Shown here one piece after another: positions 33,403 to 44,345 of a stretch of DNA of 64,000 nt. The DNA is from Diphasiastrum complanatum (Eukaryota; Streptophyta; Lycopodiopsida; Lycopodiales; Lycopodiaceae). Below the pieces are notes generated by a model. It did no database searches. It was given only the letters and a program-made list of their open reading frames with translations, and was not told where the DNA came from. The DNA lies in assembly GCA_029204225.1 (NCBI GenBank), contig CM055103.1, forward strand, positions 49,831,756 through 49,895,755. Reading direction: 5' to 3'. Every line of letters begins with the position of its first letter. Positions within the stretch are counted from its first letter, which is position 1. The position numbers and the translations under genes are program-made.

Positions 33403-35280
33403 ATGATGGAGATGAGAAAGCCAACTTCTAAAAAAAATCCAAGGGAGTCGAGAAGAATCAAAGCAAGGAGGCCAAGGAGGAGGATCAGGCTTCAAGTTGA
33501 AAGGGAAAAGACATCAAAGACCAAGCTAAAATGCTTTTTTTTATGGAAAGAAGGAGCATTTTGCATCCGAGTGCTACAAGAAAAAGAATGCACAAAATGG
33601 AGAACAAACAAGGAAACCTTGCACATGAAGAGGAGGATGAAGGAGGCTCATCCTTGATGGCATCTACATCTTCACCAATAAGCAAGAGCAACTTAAGAGA
33701 ATCGTGGTGGATTGATAGTGGGGCTTGCTTCTACATGACTTTCCAAAGGAAATATTTCTCTGCTCTACTCTCTTTCAATGGTGCTAAAAAGTCTATCTTT
33801 ACTGCAAGTGATCAAGAGTGTAGAATAAATGGTGTTGAAACCATTCCTTTGTGTCTAGGATTTTCTAAAACAATGGATCTAGACAATGTTCTTTATGTAT
33901 CCTCAATCACCAAAAAATTGCGAAGTGTTGGTCAACTTATGGATAATGGTTTGGATGTCAACTTCAAGCATGGTGTTTGTTCCATTTTGAAGAATGATGT
34001 ATGCATAGCAAAGAGATTTAAACATGGAAGGCTATTTAAATTGGATGCTAATGTTGCTACTGAGTGTGTGAATATGGCAAAGTAGGAGATCACCCAAGTA
34101 TGCTATGGCCCAGGAGGTTAGGCCTTCCTAACTTCAAGTCAATGGATATCATGTGTGTGAAGGAGCTAGCTCTCGGCCTTCCCAAAAATTTGTCAAAGTG
34201 TGGTAATTTATGGGAGGCTTGTAGTCTCTCAAAGATTCACAAGCTAACTTTCACAAGGTCTACCACAAGATCTTCCATTCCTCTAGAGATTACACATTCG
34301 GATGTGCATAGCTTTTCTCATGTATCTAATGGAGGTGCAAAGGTTTATGTATCATTTATGTATGATCATTCAAGATATGCTTGGATCTATCTTTTGCCTA
34401 TAAAGAGTATGGTATTTGATTCATTTGTGAAGTTCAAAACTCTAGTTGAAAATCAATTTAATACTAAAATCAAAATATTAGGATGTGATAATGGAAGAAA
34501 GTACATCTCCAATAAGATGATAGAGTTTTGTGAATCCAATGGCATCAAGAGATAGTTAACTTGTCCTTATACCCCTCAACAAAATGGATTGGCCGAGAGA
34601 AAAAATAAGATCTCTTTGTGAGTGTGCTAAGGCCTTGAGGCTAGATGCCTCTCTTCCAAAACCATTTTGGGGTGAAGTCATTACATGTGATAATTTTCTA
34701 TGTAATAGGTTGATGAGCTCTATATAGTAAGAGATCGAATCTCAAAGATTTGAAAATCTTTGGATCTTCTTGCTATGTTCACCAATCTTTGGGAACAAGG
34801 AAAAAGAATGATGCTACATCAATCAAAGGTATCTTTGTTGGATATAGTGAGTCTAGCAAGGGATATAGAGTCTTAAATCCCATCACGAAGAAAATCATAG
34901 TGAGTAGGGATGTTTTATTTGATGGACATGTTTCTTAAGTGAATGAAAGTTTATGTAATCATCTTGATGTTAAGGATATTGCTAGGATTGGGAGGGAGCA
35001 ATCAAATGATGAAGATCTTGAGGATACACCTCAAGACCCGAGAGCTCCAAGGAGGTCTTCAAGATCAAGGGCCAAACCATCAAGGCTCATATATGTTGGC
35101 AAAGGTGATCAAAGGGAAGACACTCAACCATTCACTTCTTACACTCTTTTAATTTCAATGTTTGGTGAACCAAAAGTTGCTATATAAATGCTTGTAAATC
35201 ACAAAGTTGGATAGATGTCATGCAAGTGGAGTATGATGCTCTCATGGAGAACCATACTTGGGATCTTGTTGATTGTCACA
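33403..35280 (+). pseudogene. Copia-B copy: gag end, protease, integrase, RT start
   Basis: Fragment of a copia polyprotein. Zinc-knuckle remnant at about 33530 (KCFFLWKEGAFCIRVLQ, frame broken); protease WWIDSGACFYMTFQRKYFS where the catalytic DSGA is kept; LDNVLYVSSITKKLRSVGQL; pre-integrase at about 34090-34260; integrase core with HSDVHSFSHVSNGGAKVYVS, ILGCDNGRKYISNKMIEF (second Asp kept, following Glu is Lys) and a damaged PQQNGLAERKN at about 34575; integrase C-terminus KIFGSSCYVHQSLGTRKKND, GIFVGYSESSKGYRVLNPIT and SRDVLFDG; an RT-leading DALMENHTWDLVDC at about 35240-35277, where it stops. Several frameshifts and stops. Related to the remnants at 12.4, 53 and 56 kb. Confidence 0.88.
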
Positions 35281-35870
35281 AAACAGTGAATCGAGGAGCT
35301 TATAAACATCTACAATGACCTCCATGCATGTGAGTTTGCATAAGATCCATCTATAATAGATCAACTCGGATTTCCAAGACCTATCTAATGCACTTTGAAT
35401 AAAGACGAGTTCGTCTACATCAAAAATTATGATCATCCAAAGACAAGCTAGTTTTTCACATTCACATGAAAAAATTAAGTGAGACAAAACCAAGTCTCTT
35501 GCTCTCGGGTAGAGAGAGAAAGACCACTAGCTATCGGGTAGAGAGATAATGTGTTACAAAGAAACAAGTCCAAAATTGCATAAACTCTCAAACAGATTGT
35601 ATATACAATCACACTCCCATATAGTTGTAGCTCTAGATCTAGCATGAAGAATGCTCAAAATTGATTGGACCTCGTGGATTCCACCTCTCATAATGATTGA
35701 TGGACCTCTAAATTCCTGCCTCCTTCCGTGATTGGACAAAGTAGCTTGAGTCTCACAATTTGATTGGCCAAATGATTTGCACCTCTAAACATGATTGGCC
35801 AACCATTTTGCACCTCTTAATGTGATTGGCTTTGTGATCTACACCTCTTAATTTGATTGGGCCATATTGG
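35281..35870. repeat. LTR-like non-coding DNA with 31-bp ATTGG minisatellite
   Basis: Starts where copia RT ends. Carries CTCTCGGGTAGAGAGAGAAA twice (about 35503 and 35535). Then an array with ATTGG at 35731, 35763, 35794, 35825 and 35856, followed each time by ...(T/A)GCACCTCTTAA-type text, a 31-32 bp period. On the minus strand each is CCAAT. The same landmarks recur at 51200-51490. Confidence 0.7.
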
Positions 35871-36550
35871 ACATTCTCTTCATTCTTTTGCAAACTTTGA
35901 AAAATTTGTCTTCTTAGAGTCAACATTCTAGAAGTAGATTTGGATTCATAAAGCTTCTTCAAAGCTTCCCAAGCCTCATTTGATGAAGTACACTTACCAA
36001 CTTCCTTGAGAAGTTCATTGGTAACATTCATCTTTATCATGTGTAGAGCTCTTATTATGTGTAGAGCTCTTTTAGCTCCCTTGTCATATCTCAATTGTTC
36101 TTGTTGTTGCTGGCCTCTCCTCCAGACCTACAACAATATCCAAAACATCATTCACATAGAATGTAGAAATGGATCTTGATTAATCTAATGACTCTTGCCA
36201 CTTCCTAAGATTGAAACACACTCTAATAAAGTTCAGTAACCTCACAAAATAGATATCCAATCAAAATTAGAGTTTTGACAAAATCACAAAAAAATTGAAT
36301 ATTTCGAATTCTAAATGCAGTTGCTACAAACTTGATATAGAATCTTGTAGCCTTCAAGTGAGACCTTCCTAATGCATCCAAAATCGGCTATTTCTAGCAA
36401 GTATGGTGTGAAATCAAAATTCCTCAAGTTCATTGACCTAAGATCCAATCTACATATGCAAGAAACTCGATTTTTGGGTAGAAGTCAATATAGCATGCTC
36501 TAGCATTGATATCTCCTCCAAATCCTTGATATATGTGCTTGATCCGTTCA
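35871..36550 (-). pseudogene. Copia gag N-terminal fragment next to its LTR
   Basis: Minus strand. Gag blocks RYDKGAKRALHIIRALHMIK, MNVTNELLKEVGKCTSSNEA and ALKKLYESKSTSRMLTLRRQ match the better copy at 56234-57487. Similarity stops near 35870, where the ATTGG repeat begins. The stretch 36120-36560 up to the primer site is leader with no frame. Confidence 0.75.
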
Positions 36551-36565
36551 TAACCTGCAACACAA

Positions 36566-36577
36566 GCTCTAGTACCA
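36566..36577 (-). promoter_or_regulatory. Variant primer-binding site
   Basis: Minus strand TGGTACTAGAGC, one base off the LTR end. It differs from the usual TGGTATCAGAGC at positions 6-7, so it is a decayed or variant initiator tRNA-Met site. Confidence 0.6.
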
Positions 36578-36578
36578 A

Positions 36579-37251
36579 TGTCAAGAATTTGGGATCAATT
36601 AAGATCCAAATCCATAACCTAATCTTTGGTTAGAAATAGATCAACTCTACCAGTGTTGCCAATGTAGAAAAACCAACATCTACTCTATGAAAGAGATGGA
36701 AACTCAATAAGAACCTGATCAAATATCAAACATAAGATATGATGAAGTTTATGTCTGTACAAAAATAATAAGCTATTGTATTTCAAATGTGTGGATCCAA
36801 AAATAGCATAAAATAAGCATTCTACATACAAGATTGCAAGATATCACAAATATAGTGCACCAATGGATAGATGAACCCAAGAGAACTCATGTATAAGCAT
36901 GAAGTGAGATAAGAGAGAGAATACGTGTCTCTTCCCATGAGTGTACAACTATGTATAGCAGATCTACACTCATTAATGAGTTTGGTTTCCCTCCATAAGC
37001 ATTACTAGGCTCAAATGCCTCCACATTCAAATTGAATCTTCTAAAACTCGTGTACTACACTTTCTCACACTTTCAAAAAGTGTTTATTCAAATGATTTTA
37101 GACTAACATTACTTTGAAAAGTCAAATATTAAGTCCAATATGAAAATTGGCCGCAATTGCGAAATATACAAATATGACCAAAATAGCAAAACTAGCTAAA
37201 ATTTCTCACATTTCTCTCTCACAAAAAGTATAATAAAGATAAACTCCAACA
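36579..37251 (-). repeat. Copia 5' LTR
   Basis: On the minus strand it starts TGTTGGAGTTTATC at 37251 and ends AATTCTTGACA at 36579, next to the primer site. About 673 bp, TG...CA ends. No second LTR is found in the window, so the right border rests on its form. Confidence 0.7.
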
Positions 37252-37890
37252 AGCATAAAATCTAACAATTAGCAAATCCAAACACATGAGAGATGGAGAA
37301 AGAAAGAAAGAAGAGCAAGGAAATTCCATATCCATTCGAAAGAGGTTCCACCTGCTTTATTGAAATGAAAGTGAATGTACAAAATAACTCGAATCCACCA
37401 CTCTATATAGTGGATTTTAGGGATTTGGCCTCGAATCCTATTGGCCAATCTCCACTCCCCTTATTATTTGAAATTTGAATTTTGAATTTTGGAGAGAGCC
37501 CTTTTTATTCAGTAACTTGACTATTAGGCCTTGTGACATTAAAATTCTTGCAAAAAGGCCTAAAGTCCTTTTATTAAATTATAACTAATCAAATAACTAT
37601 TTGATTGTCGGGTTGGACTTACAGACGCAGGGTGCCAAATCCCTCTCACTTATTAACTAGGGCTAGGGTTGCCTTGGGATCTGCAAACCCTCCAACAATA
37701 TCTCCCAAAACTAGTGGCGGTCCCACGACACCTCGCGAGATTTATTACTTGGGACTCTGATTAGCCGTCGCGCCCGATATTTATTTCAATATCTTTGGGA
37801 GATGAGCAAGCCACTTAAGTATAGCCTATGGTGAGGTTTGTGTACATTCACTCATTGAGTCCTTGGCAGAATCTTGTGCTTTTGGAGCAT
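37252..37890. other. Non-coding, perhaps another LTR fragment
   Basis: No gene. CCCTCCAACA at about 37688-37697 would be a minus-strand LTR start (TGTTGGAGGG), and CCTATTGGCCAATC at about 37437 is a CCAAT palindrome. The last five bases before LARD-X are AGCAT. Confidence 0.4.
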
Positions 37891-37931
37891 TGTTGTAAAG
37901 CTACCTTTACAAGCTTCACTTCCGGCACCAG

Positions 37932-38852
37932 TGTTGCGCCGGCGCCTCAAAGGGCGCTGGGACTTGAGCGGTTTCCCCAACACGCGCTTAAGTCTAACAT
38001 TCATCCATCATGCACTTGCGTAAAAGCCAACTCAGAAATGTAACAAGCTTAACCATTCAGACTTAAGAAAACTGGAATCCCAACCAACCCGAAAGCCAAC
38101 TCAGAATCCGTCCCCAAAAGGTAACCAAAGGCAAAGACAAGCCACACATGAAACCCAAGGCATAGTGGTCGCCAAACTGACCAATTGGCATAGCGGCAAG
38201 CCCCATGTCGATGATAGGGACCCTTAGGCGCCAGCGACGCAAAAAGGTTGTAGTAAGGGTCCTTCCACTGGGACCAGTCCCGGAGGCGAATCCGAAATGG
38301 TAATCATCCCCAAGGATCAACTTTATTAGATTTGGAAGAGGTTACATTCATACATAGACTGATTGGTCTCGGGGCCACCAACACGTGCTGGGCATTGTGC
38401 CTGGCTCGTGCTGGTAGAGGGAGCTGAGACCTGGCGACTGGATTCCTGGCGCTGGTTGAGCTGCCCAAGTTTCTGTCTGCCGGACTCCCCCCTATAGTTC
38501 TGCTGTGATTCGGCGCACCCCCTCTGGTTTGAAACATAGTGCTTTCTGGTAAAGCACGCTTTTTAGGACTTAGTTTTTATTTTGCTGATTAAGCCTGGCA
38601 AGCCTGGCAGAATCAGTCTGGCTCCCGGACATGGGTCCCGGGAGCCGTCCCGGCGGCCGAATCAACCTGCTTTCCTGACTAGGCCATGACTCGAGCTCCA
38701 GAACTAGCTCATGACTTTGTGACTACTTGACTGGCTCACCACAGGTCGGAGGCTCAGTCCTTGATGTTCTAACTTGCTCTGGGACCTTAGAGAGTGTCAC
38801 CCCTTTGAGTCTTACAGGGCACGCTGGGTGCACCCGAGTCAGCTTTACAACA
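37932..38852 (-). repeat. TR-GAG 3' LTR
   Basis: Plus-strand text begins TGTTGCGCCGGCGCCTCAAA and ends GTCAGCTTTACAACA; on the element's own strand it starts TGTTGTAAAGCTGAC and ends GGCGCAACA. Nearly the same as 42242-43160, so the insertion is recent compared with its surroundings. Confidence 0.9.
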
Positions 38853-39195
38853 TCCTCCCCTCGTTTGAGAAAGCTAATGTCCTCATCAGGGCCAAACTAG
38901 AACCTAAGACTCATGGCACGGGCTTAATTCACCGGCCAGACTTTAGTCACATATACAAGGGCACGGGCTTGATTCACCGGCCAAAGGAAACCAACTGTAA
39001 AGCGGAGTAATGATATTGTGTTTTACACCCAGCACAGGAAAAGTATCTGTGTGAAGCTGCTGCACTTAGACATTAAACTGAAGCTCACTCCTCAATGAGA
39101 AATGCGGCTTACTTTATTAGCATGAAAGAAAAAGGTACTTACGGCACCCTTAAGCCTCAGATATGTCGTTTTCGTCGCACATCTGGATGAGTCCC

Positions 39196-41425
39196 CTAGG
39201 ACTCTAGATATTTTGTTTGGTCGTCCAGGTTGAGCTCCTTGAGCTCTGCATCGGCACTTAGATTCACCTTTGATGTAGAAACTGCAGGCAATGTTGGCTC
39301 CATTTGATCTCGCGTCAGCTGGTTTGTCACTGTTGGATGTCCTTCGTTAAAGAAGTGAGCTTTCGCTTGGTCACACAAGGTGAGCTCCTTGAGCTCTGCA
39401 TCGGCACTTGAATTCACCTTTGGTGTAGAGACTATAGGCAATGTTGGCTCCATTTGTTCCCGTGTCAGCTGGTCTGTCACTGTTGGCTGTCCTTCGTTAA
39501 ATAGGTGAATGAGATTGGGAGGAATGGTTGGCTCAGGTTCATTTGTGTCGTTCTTTTCTAGTTGGTCCCCTGGCACAGCTCTGACGACACAAGGTCTCCT
39601 GCCATTATATAATAACACAAGGTTAATCCCTTTTGCCAAGAAGGCCACCACATGTTCGTTAAACTAGCTTAATCCCAAAATAGCGTCGAAGGCATCCATC
39701 TTCAAGATTGTGAACGTTAGTCGATTCTTCCAGGCTCCTAGAGAGATTGGTAAGTTGGTTGGCAATCTACAAGTGGTCATTGTACCTTTCGCGGTCTTCA
39801 CACAAATAGGAGTCACATTTTCTTCACATTGGATGTCCAATTCTCCTGTCAGTTTTTCCAAACAAGTAGTTATGTGACGCCCCCAGGTCTACCATGAAGT
39901 AAATGATCATGCCTTGAATACAGCCTTTCAGGTACAATAACTTGGATCCTCTCGCAAGAGTCACCATAAGATGTTCACGATACGCCGCAAGTGCCCCTAT
40001 CTGTTGCAAGGCATTCAGGTCAGGCTCCGTCAAATCCGTTTCTGGGTCCTCTTCATCATCTTGTTCACCATCTTCTTGATCAAATGCCTCTCTCTCCATC
40101 CTATCAAATCCTTCAATGGCAGCCATGATTTGCTTATTCAATGGTTTGGGGCATGACCTCCAAGAGTGACCTTGCTGATGACAGTTGAAGCAACGCATGG
40201 AACTGCCCACTGTTGGTGAGCTGTTGCTGTGACTAGCTGAAGGTCCAACATTGTTTCTTCTCTGGAATATGTTCCCTCCATTGTTGCCTTGGTTGCCAAA
40301 CCCTGTTTTTGTTGGGAATTTATTCACGCTACTCGAGGCTTGGTTGCCATTTGGAGCTGAGTCCCCCCTTGAAAAGAAGCTCGGACTCGGTCTAGATCCA
40401 CTAAATACTCTTGTTGAGGTTGCGGGAGCAGCTGGTGCCAATGTGCTCTCATAATCACAAACCATTTCAGCCGCTCGAATAGTTGAATTGAAATCATGGG
40501 GCATGTAGCTGTCTATCGCACGCCGAGTCCAAGATTGCATTCCAGACAATAGGTAATGAGTTTTGTCCGCCTCGGACATATCTTCAATAACCCATACACT
40601 CTGTCTGAATTTATTGAGGTACTCTCGCAATGACCCTTTCTGTTTGAGCCCCGATAATTCTGTCCTCAATCTCATGTGTGAATTCTTTGGTATGAACTCC
40701 TCTCATAACGCGGCTTTGAATGCGTCCCATGTTTGAAAATGCATTCCTGCCATCCGGTACCAATTTGTAGTGTAGCCCTCAAAATATGCTAATGCCAAGT
40801 CAGTTCTTTCTTCCTCAGGAGTGTTCATCAGACGGAAGTAATGGTCCATGTGAAACAACCAATCTTCCACAACTCGAATGTCACGCTCTCCTTTGAAAGT
40901 AGGTGGTGCTTTCACTTTGGCAGTCTTTCTTGAGCCCTCCGTGTTTCGCGCTCATGGTTCTCTTGGTATCTGTGGAGGAGGCGCCACTGCATTCCCCCTA
41001 GTTGCTTCCAACTCTTCAAACCTGGCTTCGAGCTGTGTTAGCCCGTCTCTCATTTCTCTAGCAAGGTTAATATGAGTAAGATTCATGGCTCGCAAGGATG
41101 TTTGCCATTCTTTCCTTTCGGTTTCTCTATCCTTCTTCACCTCGCTAAGTATAGCCGTCATTGCGCTTGATAAGTATTGCCGCATCTTCACTTCAAAGAG
41201 GTCCTGTTGCGCCTCTGGCAAGGGTTCATCTCTTGGTGTAGGTTCAGAAGGGCCACCCATATCTTCTTGGAGGGGCGCCACTGTGGAGTGCATACGCTCT
41301 TTCTTTCTCGACTTGGACCTGGTGCCATCTCAATGCATGCGAGAGCTGTATTCTCGAGTCAGCTCTTCTCCATCCGTCAATGCTCGTAACTCTTCAAGAT
41401 GGTCCTCCATTATAGTCAGAGGTGT
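39196..41425 (-). pseudogene. Ty3/gypsy-type gag-protease of TR-GAG
   Basis: Minus strand. N-terminus from about 41425 (MEDHLEELRALTDGEELTRE), a TGA soon after, coiled region RQYLSSAMTAILSEVKKDRE, gag core KAPPTFKGERDIRVVEDWLF, AYFEGYTTNWYRMAG and LREYLNKFRQSVWVIEDMSE, Ser/Asn-rich linker, zinc knuckle CFNCHQQGHSWRSC (about 40200), protease FMVDLGASHNYLF at about 39900 (usual DTGA or DSGA, so Ser is Leu), frameshift near 39850, then FTILKMDAFDAILGLS and FLAKGINLVLLYNG. The C-terminus holds a duplicated 50-residue block. A few stops and frameshifts only; Gag makes particles, protease processes them. No RT follows. Confidence 0.85.
39231..39530 (-). repeat. 150-bp coding duplication in TR-GAG
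   Basis: Two direct copies start TGAGCTCCTTGAGCTCTGCA at 39231 and 39381. They encode FFNEGHPTVTNQLTRDQMEP and FNEGQPTVTDQLTREQMEPT blocks. Divergence of about one residue in six suggests the duplication is older than the insertion. Confidence 0.85.
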
Positions 41426-41689
41426 ACTTCCAACAGATTATCGCCTCAATCCTTTTTATATTTGAAGCTCTCCCTTCTGTCAGCCGGGCCCCACAGCTCT
41501 CTTTTCTTCTTTATTAAATCAGCTTCAATGAAAATATCCCTTCCTCAAACTTAGCACGCCCACATCACCTGAGAGCCAAGTAGGAACCAGGTCATTTGTG
41601 TCCAAGCAAGCACACAACAAACGGAACATACCAACCAAAGCAAACACAGAGGATCCCTCTCAAGCCACAAACCCCCCTGAGACCGGACG

Positions 41690-42227
41690 TAGGACCTTTG
41701 CCTAGCTGCGCCCACACAAATCTATCACAGAATTAGCCCACGGGGAAACATCCATCCAACCATCCGTGCTTTCACTATTAAGCAGCACATTGCCTCAGTC
41801 ACGCCCCACCACTTTTTGGTCGATAGCCCTTATAGCTAAACGATCGGCAGCTATCCCGCACCGGCAACTAACCACCCGTGCTTTACACCCAAATTCGAGC
41901 AGCATCTCTATATCAATGGTTAACCCGTACAGTTCGAATATGTCGCCCCGCACCCCACAAGGTACAGACCGTGCTTTCACCTACCTAGGCAGCACTTTGC
42001 CTCATCCGTCCTACGTGCAGACAGCGCCAGGCCCGAACCGTGAGAACTGACTGTGCTTACACCTCGAGGGCAACACTTTGACTCATCAAGTCCCCCGTTC
42101 TGCCGACCACCCCGACTGTGGACGCACCCATGCTTACACTGTGGGCAGCACCTTGCGCAACGGTTGTCCTGACAAATCCCACAACGTGGCCATCCCTGTG
42201 AGACTTGCGTAGCTGACCAGCTAGTCG
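41690..42227 (-). other. TR-GAG leader, shared with LARD-X
   Basis: The untranslated leader between primer site and gag matches 44346-44890 of LARD-X on the other strand: shared blocks include GGTGCTGCCCACAGTGTAAG, AAGTGCTGCCCTTGAGGTGT, GGGGTGCGGGGC(A/G)ACATA, AAGCACGGGTGGTTAG and GGCTATCGACCAAAAAGTGG. This part normally holds dimerisation and packaging signals. Confidence 0.85.
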
Positions 42228-42239
42228 GCTCTGATACCA
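42228..42239 (-). promoter_or_regulatory. Primer-binding site of TR-GAG
   Basis: Minus strand TGGTATCAGAGC, two bases (TG) from the LTR end, matching initiator tRNA-Met. The identical TGTGGTATCAGAGCCGACT context occurs in LARD-X at 44331. Confidence 0.9.
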
Positions 42240-42241
42240 CA

Positions 42242-43160
42242 TGTTGCGCCGGCGCCTCAAAGGGCGTTGGGACTTGAGCGGTTTTCCCAACACGCGCTTA
42301 AGTCTAACATTCATCCATCATGCACTTACGTAAAAGCCAACTCAGAAACGTAACAAGCTTAACCATTCAGACTTAAGAAAACTGGAATCCCAACCAACCC
42401 GAAAGCCAACTCAGAATCCGTCCCCAAAAGGTAACCAAAGGCAAAGACAAGCCACACATGAAACCCAAGGCATAGTGGTCGCCAAACTGACCAATTGGCA
42501 TAGCGGCAAGCCCCATGTCGATGATAGGGACCCTTAGGCGCCAGCGACGCAAAAAGGTTGTAGTAGGGTCCTTCCACTGGGACCAGTCCTGGAGGCGAAA
42601 CCGAAATGGTAATCATCCCCAAGAATCAACTTTATTAGATTTGGAAGAGGTTACATTCATACATAGACTGACCGGTCTCGGGGCCACCAACACGTGCTGG
42701 GCATTGTGCCTGGCTCGTGCTGGTAGAGGGAGCTAAGACCTGGCGACTGGATTCCTGGCACTGGTTGAGCTGCCCAAGTTTCTGTCTGCCGGACTCCCCC
42801 CTATAGTTCTGCTGTGATTCGGCGCACCCCCTCTGGTTTGAAACATAGTGCTTTCTGGTAAAGCACGCTTTTTAGGACTTAGTTTTTATTTTGCTGATTA
42901 AGCCTGGCAAGCCTGGCAGAATCAGTCTGGCTCCCGGACATGGGTCCCGGGAGCCGTCCCGGTGGCCGAATCAACCTGCTTTCCTGACTAGGCCATGATC
43001 GAGCTCCAGAGCTAGCTCATGACTTTGTGACTACTTGACTGGCTCACCACAGGTCGGAGGCTCAGTCCTTGATGTTCTAACTTGCTCTGGGACCTTAGAG
43101 AGTGTCACCCCTTTGAGTCTTACAGGGCACGCTGGGTGCACCCGAGTCAGCTTTACAACA
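42242..43160 (-). repeat. TR-GAG 5' LTR
   Basis: Pair of the LTR at 37932. Small differences (for example AAGGGCGTTGG against AAGGGCGCTGG, and one-base gaps near 42566 and 42998) could be used to date the insertion. Confidence 0.9.
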
Positions 43161-44330
43161 GCCAGCTACGTCCCCGGCGCCAGTAGTGCCCTGCTGCTCC
43201 TGGCGCCACTATGACCCGAATCCAGCCGGCGCCAAGTTCCTATGGCTGAAAATCTTTGATCGGTTCTAGCGGAGTCCAGAGAGCTCAGATCGATGTGCAA
43301 TCACCTCACACGATCTAGACATGATTAAAGGAAGCATGAGGATCAATAAAATCTAGAGAGAGAATATGACTTTCTAGAAAGAGAAAATCCTAGAGAGAGA
43401 AAAATGTGCTTTACCAGCTTGGGTAGAGTGCTTGGTATGAGGGGGGGTGCCGAATCACACCAATACTATAGGGGAGTGCAGGTTGCGACTCAGGACGAGC
43501 TCCAACCAAGTCTCAACCTCCCTTGCTGGAATGTTGTCATGGCTCTCGCCTTGGCATGCTAGCACCCCGGAGACTAGGGTCGGTCACACACTTGAAATGT
43601 AACCTTCTCAGATTTATCAATAAAGTGGGATTTTTTTCAAACTGACTCTGATTACCTTCTGGGTTTCAGTGTTCGGTAAAAGTGCCAGTTGTAAGGCCGC
43701 TTCCAAATTTTTAAGTTGGCACATAGCTGAGGGTCGTATCCCGGGATGCCAGTGGTATGCCGTCGGGACCATTCGGTCCGTGGCGCCAGCGGTATGCTAT
43801 CGGGACCATTTGGTCCAGGAACTGGTTGTCTCCATATCTGTCGCGGCTTGTGGTTCTGAGTGTTCCTTGTATGAACGTGAATGGGCTAAGCTCTTGGAGA
43901 ACGGGCTCTAACCTGTCGGCTAAGTTGGATGGCTTGCTTGGGTGGAAGTGACCTATTTATGGTTGTCAGTCTGGTGTGGCGCTAGGTTGGCTTCCAGCGC
44001 TCCTGACGAAGCTTTCAGTTGGTTAAGTCTGATGTAAGTCAGACCGCTTGCTTGGAATGGATGTTACTCATTTGTAACGAAGCTTCGAGTTGGTTAAGTT
44101 TGATGTATGTCGGGCGGCTTGCTTGGAGGGAAGTCACCCACATCGGGACCCCCGATCTGGCATGGCGCCAGGTTGGATCTCAATGTTGGTTCTTGGAACT
44201 TCAAGTTGGTTAAGTCTAATCGTTGTTGGCGAGTTGGCTGCTTGTATGTCAAGTGGGTTTGGATGGCAAGAGTTGAAGGCTGGGAAGCTAAGTCATGGTT
44301 CTCGGCTCCCTTTGGGATGCCTGCGCTACA
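43161..44330 (+). repeat. LARD-X copy 1, main part of the 5' LTR
   Basis: Continues the 41 bases at 37891-37931. Matches, on the other strand, the LTRs at 58555-59784 and 61620-62845. Contains a GGCGCC-rich start, TCTAGAGAGAGAA boxes, an AATAAA at about 43619, and a 3' half with repeated AAGTTGGTTAAGT(C/T)TGATGTA-type units (about 44020, 44090, 44205). LTR of about 1.2 kb in all. Confidence 0.8.
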
Positions 44331-44332
44331 TG

Positions 44333-44345
44333 TGGTATCAGAGCC
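44333..44345 (+). promoter_or_regulatory. Primer-binding site of LARD-X copy 1
   Basis: TGGTATCAGAGCC two bases after the LTR end GCGCTACA, the same spacing as in TR-GAG. Confidence 0.9.

Larger units (their letters stand above)
37932..43160 (-). mobile_element. TR-GAG: LTR element with gag and protease only
   Basis: Two LTRs of 921 and 919 bp (37932-38852, 42242-43160) that differ at only a handful of positions flank a 3.4 kb interior. The interior holds a primer site (42228-42239), a leader, gag-protease (41425-39196) and a polypurine tract (GAGGGGAGGA on the minus strand at 38853-38863). There is no reverse transcriptase, RNase H or integrase. Target-site copies are ACCAG (37927-37931) and GCCAG (43161-43165), one mismatch. 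It sits inside the 5' LTR of LARD-X. Autonomous movement is impossible without pol in trans. Confidence 0.85.

Noticed and set aside
39971-41465. Plus-strand frames opposite gag
   Set aside because: Antisense shadows of the TR-GAG gag frame.
42515-42736. Small plus-strand frames over the TR-GAG LTR
   Set aside because: They lie in LTR sequence opposite to the element's transcription and have no domain.
43669-43911. 80-codon LTR frame also seen at 58974-59216 and 61912-62277
   Set aside because: It recurs only because the LTR recurs. It lies after the polyadenylation signal region and shows no domain; I do not call a gene.
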